Assembly: GCA_040751775.1 (NCBI GenBank)
Contig: JBFMGD010000062.1
Coordinates: forward strand, 1 to 10,266
Source: JBFMGD01 sp040751775
GTDB taxonomy: Bacteria; Bacillota; Dethiobacteria; DTU022
Direction of reading: 5' to 3'
Length of the DNA: 10,266 nucleotides
Shown: positions 1 through 5,574 of the stretch, in pieces
Numbering within the stretch: the stretch's first letter is position 1
Layout: each line of letters starts with the position of its first letter
The notes under the pieces: model-generated
Seen by the model: only the letters and a program-made list of their open reading frames with translations
Told to the model about the DNA's origin: nothing
The model's database searches: none
Program-made: the position numbers and the translations under genes

Positions 1-20
1 TTCCACCTCAACAAATGTTC

Positions 21-73
21 TCCACCCCCTTGGCTATCTGAAGATCTTATCAGACAACTTCCAAGGTGTGGGA
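21..73. repeat. Imperfect inverted repeat at the left edge
   Basis: CCTTGG at 28-33 pairs with CCAAGG at 61-66, the flanking pyrimidine/purine tracts extend the outer stem imperfectly, and TCTGA at 37-41 pairs with TCAGA at 50-54 to make an inner stem around an 8-nt loop. It lies beyond the stop codon of the broken minus-strand gene ending at 123, so it could be a decayed terminator or the end of a small mobile element. There is no clear T-tract next to the stem on the minus strand, so a terminator call is not secure. Confidence 0.3.
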
Positions 74-122
74 AATAACATCCGTTTTTATTGGCCGAAA
101 TTCATCCATTTTATTTTACCGT

Positions 123-659
123 TTACACACCTGCGTATGCTTTATAAGGGGTATGAGCTTCAACATATGTTCTAAAACCATATCTGTACGTAACTGGATC
201 CGTCGGCCCCTTTCCAACGTACTTGTAGATCAATTTAAAAGTATTAACACGGGTATCCATATTTAAATCAGGTGCATTTAATCTATATGCATAATATTGA
301 ATAATATTGAATAATATTGAAAACTGATGTCGAAGCACAATGGTTTTGCCCAAGTACAATAGGGTTGTATTTATTAGCATTTACTACCATATACCCTCCT
401 GAACTCAGGGTAACGTAATACGCAATAATCTCTTTGTTTAAATTATATAATGGCTCGTACTGTACAATATATGTTGAAGGATCCCAAGGACTATTGTCAT
501 TTTTATTTTCGCTAAGAATATGAATTCCCACTGTAAGCCAAAGATCAAGCTCGTCAAACTGAATTGTGTTTTCAAAATTCTGCTCAATGGTAGCCGTATT
601 AGCAGAAGCGGGCAAGCTTAAACAAGCAATAAGCATACTATTTTAAATTTGCATAACAT
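123..659 (-). pseudogene. Broken gene for a secreted protein with Spi-like (C10 peptidase prodomain) segment
   Basis: Three open stretches on the minus strand read as one protein in pieces. Piece one starts at the ATG at 659, about 9 nt after a GGGAG ribosome binding site, and begins MLCKFKIVCLLLV before a stop at 618-620. Piece two (642 to 283) continues in another frame with LSLPASANTA, which completes a signal peptide with an ASA-type cleavage site. It then gives a roughly 90-residue domain containing EPLYNLN, AYYVTLSSGGYMVVNA and NPIVLG. That layout (LYD/N..., G-Y-hydrophobic-V-N/S-A, NP-hydrophobic) resembles the Spi prodomain that precedes streptopain-like C10 cysteine peptidases. Piece three (to 123) resumes in a third frame after a 10-bp triplicate repeat at 291-320 and ends KAYAGV. 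Removing one repeat unit joins pieces two and three into a 167-codon frame. No catalytic peptidase domain follows. The family call rests on motif memory only and is moderate; the frame breaks are seen directly. Confidence 0.55.
291..320. repeat. 10-bp tandem repeat, three perfect copies
   Basis: The unit ATAATATTGA occurs three times head to tail at 291-300, 301-310 and 311-320. On the coding (minus) strand it reads TCAATATTAT. Because 10 is not a multiple of 3, each copy gained or lost shifts the frame of the surrounding secreted-protein gene. With three copies the frame stops at 283-285 after ...YSILCI; with two copies it would read ...FNIIQYYAYRLNAP and stay open to 123. Slipped-strand change of copy number is the simplest origin. 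Confidence 0.9.
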
Positions 660-1086
660 AACATTTGGCTCCCTTCATTATTAGTTGATTAAAAACACAT
701 CACAATTAATATTCAAATAATATGCTGCAAAATGGCCGAACTGCCTGCGCATAACTCGGGGTTATGATGATATAGTTGTTCCGTTCATGTAGAGTTCTTT
801 TATCCCCTCCTCTACAGGTTTAGCCTAAGTGCTAACACTATCCCTCTAACAACCTTAAAGCACGTTTTCATTAATGGGCGCAACACAATCTCAGCCCAGC
901 TTTTTATGATCGTGGTAAGGGATAAGAACTAAAGCTTTATTTGGAGGAATAATGGTAGTGTTGGTATTTCAAATTCTAAAGTAGATTGAGTAGTGGAATA
1001 AAAAGGAGCTTGGATTTTAGGCTATTAATATATTCAACACGCTACAATATTTTCCTGCAATAAAAACGAATTTCAGATCGGGTTTA
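660..1086. other. AT-rich stretch without a convincing gene
   Basis: No frame here shows a plausible protein of useful length. It holds the minus-strand ribosome binding site for the broken secreted-protein gene (around 671-678). It also has a 6-bp inverted repeat GTAGAG (789-794) / CTCTAC (810-815). A well-spaced plus-strand GGAGG (943-947) sits before an ATG at 952, but that reading frame closes after 10 residues (stop at 982-984), so it is either a leader-like mini-ORF or the cut-off start of a lost gene. No tRNA, CRISPR or transposase remnant was recognised. Confidence 0.5.
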
Positions 1087-1115
1087 TTGACTTAGATGGT
1101 ATAATTTGTTATCAT
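1087..1115 (+). promoter_or_regulatory. Candidate sigma-70-type promoter
   Basis: TTGACT (1087-1092) and TATCAT (1110-1115) are separated by 17 bp, matching the housekeeping -35/-10 layout with one mismatch in each box. It points at the small gene starting at 1152. A TATAAT at 1100-1105 is also present but lies only 7 bp from the -35-like box and has no good partner. In AT-rich DNA such matches arise by chance, so this is tentative. Confidence 0.3.
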
Positions 1116-1151
1116 GGACTCAATAACCAATGCGAAACTGGTGTGGTGGCC

Positions 1152-1343
1152 ATGGGAATCATCAAGGTAATTAAAAAGTATAATCTCAATGAACAACCCA
1201 CTGATTTTTCTTTTTGGCAATCAAAATCATATCTAGAGCGGCTTGCCGCATTGGAGCAAATACGAACAGAATACAACGCATGGAGATATCATGCTGAGCA
1301 AAGATTTCAAAGAGTTTATCGAATTATTGGAATAGAAATGTAG
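1152..1343 (+). CDS. Small helical protein, antitoxin-like first gene of a two-gene module
   Basis: A 63-residue, charged, probably helical protein with no signal peptide or membrane segment. Key blocks are KKYNLNEQPTDFSFWQ, YLERLAALEQIR and WRYHAEQRFQRVYRI. From memory this matches a small conserved family (pattern LNEQP-D-x-x-WQ ... R-L-x-A-L-E-x-I-R ... RF/L-QRVYRI) usually placed directly before a nucleotidyltransferase-fold gene in a toxin-antitoxin-like pair; its biochemical role is unknown to me. The ATG at 1152 is preferred over GTG at 1143 because the family similarity begins close to it; neither has a strong ribosome binding site (only GGTGG-like sequence upstream). The frame is open without a stop back to 1029, so a longer form cannot be excluded. 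Its 3' end overlaps the remnant of the presumed partner at 1291-1335. Base composition is AT-rich like the left region and unlike the operon that follows. Confidence 0.65.
   Translation: MGIIKVIKKYNLNEQPTDFSFWQSKSYLERLAALEQIRTEYNAWRYHAEQRFQRVYRIIGIEM
1291..1335 (+). pseudogene. N-terminal remnant of a nucleotidyltransferase-type partner gene
   Basis: In a different frame inside the end of the preceding gene, a GGAG (1282-1285) stands 5 nt before an ATG at 1291 that encodes MLSKDFKEFIELLE and then a TAG at 1333-1335. This 14-residue string closely resembles the start of the nucleotidyltransferase-fold proteins (AbiEii/DUF6036-like, commonly M-L-x-x-DFKEFI-x-LLN followed by a VGGYAV block) that accompany the 63-aa family. 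The catalytic part is not found downstream in any frame before the next gene at 1397, so the partner appears to have been cut off after its first codons. The identification rests on 14 residues plus position and a good ribosome binding site, so it is an inference. Confidence 0.4.
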
Positions 1344-1396
1344 AGGAAGAGGGATTTACGGATGGTATAAACATAATCACGGCAGGAGCGAGCCCG

Positions 1397-3328
1397 ATGC
1401 ATGAAGCCGCGCTAACCGAACCGGCGCAGATCTACTCAATATTGAAGGCGACTAAACCTTTTCACCTCCTCGATGACCTGCTGCTGCATAAAATTGCCGG
1501 TGCGACGACCGTCAAACAGTACCTGCAGGGCAGCTATGTCTTCAAGCAGGGCGAGCGGTCGCAAAAGGCGCTGTTTATTGTTGTAGAAGGCCAGGCCAAA
1601 ATTGTGGCCGCTCCGAACGACGAGGAACCTGCTGCCGGTTACCGCAACCCGGGTGATTTCTTCGGCGAAACAGTATTCCTTTCCGATGACACCTATCCGG
1701 CCTCGGTCAGCGCGGTCACTGCACTGATCTGCCTGCTGATAACTCAAAAATCATTTGAACTGGCATTCAACAGCAACCGCGAATTCGCGGACTTTTTTAC
1801 CAAAGCCCTGGCTACCCGCTTGCGCGAACTCTACCACACCTTCCTCTTTGAACACCCCGAAAAAGAAAACCTCTACGGTCAGCCGCTGCGTAAAAGGGTG
1901 GCTGAGATCGCCGTCTCTGAAGTAATCACCTGTTTCCCACTGGCCCGGGTTAAGGAAATAGCCGAAAAAATGAGTGCAGGCGAAGTAAGTTCCTTAGTAG
2001 TGGTTGCACCTAATCAAAAGCCGGTCGGGATCATCACCGAAAAAGACCTGGTGACAAAGGTGCTCGCCGCGCCGGAACCCGGCCTGGAGAAATCGGCCTA
2101 CGAAATAATGAGCCCCAACCTGATCACAATCGGCCCGTGGGATTTCGCCTACCAGGCCCTGCTCTTGATGATCAAGCACAAAATCAAGCATGTTGTGGTA
2201 ACGGATGAAAGCCGGCGGCTGTGCGGCATTGTCACCGTGCAGGACCTGATCCGCAACCGCAATACCGGCGCGCTAACTATCGTCAACCGGATCGAGCTGC
2301 AGGAAAGCCTGGACGGATTGGCGGCGGTGATGGATGAGGTAGACCAGGTTCAGCAGGCCTTGATCGCCGAACGCGCTTACGCTTCCGAAATCTGCGCCCT
2401 GGTGACCGAGTTGTATGACCGGGTGACGCGCAAGGTTATCTCCATAGCGGAAAAAGAGATGGCTGCCGAAGGGAAAGGGCGACCCCCGGCCGACTACTGT
2501 TTCATCAACATGGGCAGCTCCGGCCGTAAAGAACAGTTTGCCCGCACCGACCAGGACAACGGGATTATCTACCGCGATCCCCCCCTGCAGGAGAAAACGG
2601 CTACGGCAGCCTACTTTTTGGCGCTGGGTGTAAAAATCGTGCACGGGCTGGAGAGATGCGGTTTTCAACGCTGCCGCGGCGGTGTCATGGCCGATAACAC
2701 GCGCTGGTGCCGGCCCCTGGCGGAATGGCGCGCCGGTATCAAGCAGTGGGTCGATCAGCTTGAGCCGGAGAATATCCGTGATATGACCATCTTCCTCGAT
2801 TTCCGCTACCTGACAGGGGAAGTCGAGCTCTTTGATCACTTGAAAGATTATGTGTGCCGGCTCTTGCAAGGGGCACGGCATGCCCTGCTTTTTATGGCTG
2901 AGGACGATTTAAAACACCGGGTGCCGCTCAATATTTTCCGGCGGATTGTCACTGAACGCACGGGGCAGCACCGTAAAATGATTAACTTAAAAGCTACCAG
3001 CGGCGTGCATATCCTGGACTGCCTGCGTATTTTCGCGCTGCGCGAAGGGATCAAGGAGACCAATACTTTTGAACGGCTGCACCGTCTCCGGGAGCGGGGT
3101 GTTTTTAAGAGCGATGATGCCGACTATATTGAGGCGGCCTTTGAGACGCTGCTGATGTTGCGCCTGCGCGACGCCTTGCAAAAAACCAAGCAGGGGCTTG
3201 AACCGGACAACTATATCAGTCCGGCCAGCCTGACCAAAAAGGAACAGTCGCTGCTGAAAGAATCCCTGCTGGTTGTAAACCGCTTGCAAACGCTGGCTGC
3301 CCATGCATTTCGGGTGCAAAACGTCTAG
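1397..3328 (+). CDS. cNMP-binding / CBS-pair / DUF294 nucleotidyltransferase signalling protein
   Basis: A 643-residue cytoplasmic protein with a recognisable multidomain layout. Residues about 15-145 form a cyclic-nucleotide-binding-type beta barrel (the PGDFFGE phosphate-cassette-like motif is at 85-91). Residues about 170-290 form two CBS modules (GIITEKDL at 211-218 and GIVTVQDL at 277-284) that bind adenine nucleotides in related proteins. Residues about 320-460 are the DUF294 nucleotidyltransferase domain, with GSSGRKEQ at 373-380 and DQDN at 385-388 supplying the expected acidic pair. The rest is the helical DUF294 C-terminal domain. In the family this is a predicted nucleotide-sensing regulator; substrate and partner are not established, and no transmembrane segment is seen. 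The ATG follows AGGAG with 8 nt spacing. It is 23 bp upstream of an exonuclease gene on the same strand, implying cotranscription. Its GC-richer composition marks the start of backbone DNA after the AT-rich region. Confidence 0.92.
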   Translation: MHEAALTEPAQIYSILKATKPFHLLDDLLLHKIAGATTVKQYLQGSYVFKQGERSQKALFIVVEGQAKIVAAPNDEEPAAGYRNPGDFFGETVFLSDDTYPASVSAVTALICLLITQKSFELAFNSNREFADFFTKALATRLRELYHTFLFEHPEKENLYGQPLRKRVAEIAVSEVITCFPLARVKEIAEKMSAGEVSSLVVVAPNQKPVGIITEKDLVTKVLAAPEPGLEKSAYEIMSPNLITIGPWDFAYQALLLMIKHKIKHVVVTDESRRLCGIVTVQDLIRNRNTGALTIVNRIELQESLDGLAAVMDEVDQVQQALIAERAYASEICALVTELYDRVTRKVISIAEKEMAAEGKGRPPADYCFINMGSSGRKEQFARTDQDNGIIYRDPPLQEKTATAAYFLALGVKIVHGLERCGFQRCRGGVMADNTRWCRPLAEWRAGIKQWVDQLEPENIRDMTIFLDFRYLTGEVELFDHLKDYVCRLLQGARHALLFMAEDDLKHRVPLNIFRRIVTERTGQHRKMINLKATSGVHILDCLRIFALREGIKETNTFERLHRLRERGVFKSDDADYIEAAFETLLMLRLRDALQKTKQGLEPDNYISPASLTKKEQSLLKESLLVVNRLQTLAAHAFRVQNV

Positions 3329-3338
3329 GAATAGATAC

Positions 3339-3354
3339 GAGGTGATCACTTGTG
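3339..3354 (+). promoter_or_regulatory. Strong ribosome binding site fixing a GTG start
   Basis: GAGGTGATC at 3339-3347 matches nine consecutive bases of the anti-Shine-Dalgarno complement and stands directly before the GTG at 3352. It lies in the short gap after the preceding stop codon, so the exonuclease has its own strong initiation signal rather than relying on coupling. Confidence 0.8.
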
Positions 3355-4173
3355 AGTGATGATCGCTTGTTTTACGAAGCTGACTGCCGCCGGCTGAACC
3401 GAAAGGCTACCCTGACTTCACCCGGCGCTAATTTAACTCACGTGGAGAAACTGTTTGATCGGGTTTTTCCGCCAAATCACAAGGCGCCTCCCCTGCAGCC
3501 GGATTTACCGGTCTTTAAAGAGTTGGCTGCCGCTATTACCGCCGCCAAGCATCAAATCAACTGGGATCAGGATTTAAGCAACGCCTCATTCGCCGTATTC
3601 GATACGGAGACCACCGGGCTGCACCCTTTCAAAGGCGACGAAGTGATCGCCTTCGGCGCCGTGCTAATAGAAGAGGGCCGCCTCCTGGAGCCGGCGTTCC
3701 AACGCCTGGTTAACCCGCTCCGCCCGATTTCGGCCCAGAGCAAGAGAATTACCGGCATTTCCGAGGAAATGCTGCGGGACCAGCCGACTATTTGCAGCGT
3801 CTTGCTCGATTTCCTCAAATTCGTCGGGCCGCGTATTCTGGTCGCCCATAACGCCTCATTCGATCTGGCCTTTTTAAATTTAAAAATCGGGGAGGCGATC
3901 GGCACCCGTGTAGTCAACCCGGTGATCGATACCGTGCTTCTGACGGCGGCTCTCTATCCAAACTGTGAAGATTATACCCTCGAAGGACTGGCTCCCCGGT
4001 TTAACCTGAACCTCGCCGGGCGGCACAGCGCCCTGGGCGACGCCATGATTACCGCCGCTCTCTTTTTGCAGCTGCTGCCACGCCTGCTTGAGGCCGGGGT
4101 AAATACCCTGCACCAGCTGGCGCAGCTGTTTTCCGATTCGGAGCAAAAAGGCGGCTTCCCCTTAATCTTCTAG
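3352..4173 (+). CDS. DnaQ-family 3'-5' exonuclease (DEDDh)
   Basis: A 273-residue protein whose residues about 78-245 are an RNase-H-fold DEDD exonuclease like the proofreading epsilon subunit of DNA polymerase III. All four catalytic acids are visible: D84 and E86 in FDTETTG (Exo I), D171 in HNASFD (Exo II), and D230 with H225 in HSALGD (Exo III), which makes it the DEDDh type. An N-terminal extension of about 75 residues precedes the nuclease domain and is not recognised; the C-terminal about 30 residues are helical. It is probably not the main replicative epsilon subunit, because it is cotranscribed with the cNMP/CBS/DUF294 protein. That pairing recurs in bacteria, suggesting the exonuclease acts on a nucleic acid or nucleotide substrate in a pathway gated by the sensor, which is inference. 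The GTG start is supported by a strong ribosome binding site. The gene converges on argH with only 12 bp between the stop codons. Confidence 0.88.
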   Translation: MSDDRLFYEADCRRLNRKATLTSPGANLTHVEKLFDRVFPPNHKAPPLQPDLPVFKELAAAITAAKHQINWDQDLSNASFAVFDTETTGLHPFKGDEVIAFGAVLIEEGRLLEPAFQRLVNPLRPISAQSKRITGISEEMLRDQPTICSVLLDFLKFVGPRILVAHNASFDLAFLNLKIGEAIGTRVVNPVIDTVLLTAALYPNCEDYTLEGLAPRFNLNLAGRHSALGDAMITAALFLQLLPRLLEAGVNTLHQLAQLFSDSEQKGGFPLIF

Positions 4174-4185
4174 CGGCTTGCAGCG

Positions 4186-5574
4186 CTATAAACAGTGGTC
4201 ATCCGCCAGCGCTTCTTCAGCCAGCCGCAGCTGATCTTGAACGGCCCCGGAAGCGGTGCCGCCGCGGCTGCCGCGTGCTTGCACCACCCGTACCGGATCA
4301 AGGATCGGCGCAATCTCTTCACTTAAGGCCGGATGAAAACGGCGGCGCTGTTCAACGGTCAACTCTTTTAAGCGCAACCCTTCCTGGCGGCCGTATGCGA
4401 TCATGGCCCCTACCAGGCGGTGCGCCTCCCGGAAAGCAAGCCCCTGCCGCACCAGGTAGTCGGCCAAATCCGTGGCGCAGGCGTAATCGTCCTTCAACGC
4501 CTCCGCCATCCGCCCCTGATCCACCCGCATTGTGCGCAGCATCTCTCCCAGCAGCGGCAGCAGCGCCTTCAGCGTGTCCACAGTGTCGAACAACCCCTCC
4601 TTATCCTCTTGCAAATCCTTGTTATAGGTTAGCGGCAATCCTTTGAGCACCGTCAGCAAGGCGATCAGGCTGCCGTAGACCCGGCCCGTCTTGCCCCGCG
4701 CCAGCTCGGCTACATCGGGGTTCTTCTTCTGCGGCATCATGCTGCTGCCGGTGGTATAAGCGTCATCCAGCTCGATAAAACCGAATTCAGCCGATGACCA
4801 CAAGATCAGCTCCTCGGCAAGGCGGCTCAAGTGCATCATCAGGATAGCGGCGAAACTTAAGAATTCCACAATATAGTCGCGATCGCTCACCGCATCCATG
4901 CTGTTTTCGTAAAGCCGGGAAAAGCCAAGCCTTTGGGCGACCTGCTCCCGGTCGATCGGAAAGCCGGTGCCGGCCAGGGCTCCGGCGCCCAGGGGCATCA
5001 GGTCAGCCCGCCGGTAGGCGCCCTGCAGGCGTTCGCGATCGCGCTGCAGCATCCAAAAATAAGCGAGCAGGTGGTGCGAAAAGAGCACCGGCTGCGCCCG
5101 CTGCAGGTGGGTGTAACCGGGCAAAACGATTGAATCGCATTTGCGGGCCAGTTCCAGGAAAACCGCCTGTAAACCCCGCAGGGCGTCGTTGATCGCCCTG
5201 ATTTCTTCCATCAGGTAAAGGTGCAGGTCCAGCGCCGCCTGGTCGTTACGGCTCCTGGCGGTATGCAGCTTCCCGCCGACCGGTCCAGCCAGTTCCAGCA
5301 AGCGCTTCTCAATATTCATGTGAATATCTTCAAAGGAAAGATCAAAGGGAAAGTTGTTTTCCCGGATTTCGGCCGCGATCGCTGTTAACCCCTTTTTGAT
5401 CGCCGCCGCCTCTTCGCCAGTGATAATACCGCAATCGGCCAGCATCGTCACGTGAGCTTCGCTGCCTTTCAGATCCTGTTCCGCCAGGCGCCGGTCAAAA
5501 GGAAGAGAAGCGGTAAACCGCAGTACCGATTCGGCGGTATCCTTTAGAAATCGCCCCTGCCATGGCTTCTTCAG
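4186..5574 (-). CDS. argH: Argininosuccinate lyase
   Basis: Catalyses the last step of arginine synthesis, splitting argininosuccinate into arginine and fumarate. It belongs to the fumarase/aspartase superfamily and is a cytosolic tetramer in characterised relatives. Signature blocks, numbered from the start chosen here, are HTARSRNDQ at 104-112, THLQRAQP at 155-162 and the flexible catalytic loop GSSMMPQKKNPD at 276-287 with its active serine. At 462 aa it matches the usual family length. The start is unusual: the conserved N-terminal PWQGRF block lies upstream of the first in-frame GTG (5451), and no in-frame ATG, GTG or TTG exists between the upstream stop and that block. The only fitting start is CTG at 5574-5572, overlapping the argG stop as CTGA, with AGGAGG 10 nt upstream inside argG. 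Using the GTG at 5451 would remove 41 residues including conserved ones. It is last in the operon. Confidence 0.95.
   Translation of the reverse strand: MKKPWQGRFLKDTAESVLRFTASLPFDRRLAEQDLKGSEAHVTMLADCGIITGEEAAAIKKGLTAIAAEIRENNFPFDLSFEDIHMNIEKRLLELAGPVGGKLHTARSRNDQAALDLHLYLMEEIRAINDALRGLQAVFLELARKCDSIVLPGYTHLQRAQPVLFSHHLLAYFWMLQRDRERLQGAYRRADLMPLGAGALAGTGFPIDREQVAQRLGFSRLYENSMDAVSDRDYIVEFLSFAAILMMHLSRLAEELILWSSAEFGFIELDDAYTTGSSMMPQKKNPDVAELARGKTGRVYGSLIALLTVLKGLPLTYNKDLQEDKEGLFDTVDTLKALLPLLGEMLRTMRVDQGRMAEALKDDYACATDLADYLVRQGLAFREAHRLVGAMIAYGRQEGLRLKELTVEQRRRFHPALSEEIAPILDPVRVVQARGSRGGTASGAVQDQLRLAEEALADDHCL

Noticed and set aside
66..266. 66-aa plus-strand frame at the left edge
   Set aside because: It runs antisense to the broken Spi-like gene, shows no ribosome binding site and has no protein-like pattern.
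952..984. 10-codon mini-ORF after a good GGAGG site (943-947)
   Set aside because: It is too short to support as a gene; its peptide shows no recognisable leader or attenuator sequence and no structured element follows it.
1100..1105. Perfect TATAAT as a promoter -10 box
   Set aside because: The only -35-like hexamer (1087-1092) is 7 bp away, far too close; the 17-bp partner TATCAT at 1110 fits better.
2273..2881. 202-aa minus-strand frame within the DUF294 gene
   Set aside because: It is antisense to a gene with clear domains on the other strand and has no supporting start signal.
4170..4189. Possible terminator hairpin between the exonuclease gene and argH
   Set aside because: Only a 4-bp AGCG/CGCT stem can form, with mismatches inside and no T-run on either side.
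4186..5451. Argininosuccinate lyase starting at the GTG at 5451 (421 aa)
   Set aside because: It would drop the conserved PWQGRF-containing N-terminus that is encoded in the same frame just upstream, and there is no proper ribosome binding site before it.
5561..5563. ATG in the minus-strand GCCATGG as the argH start
   Set aside because: It is out of frame with argH and its frame stops after about 23 codons.
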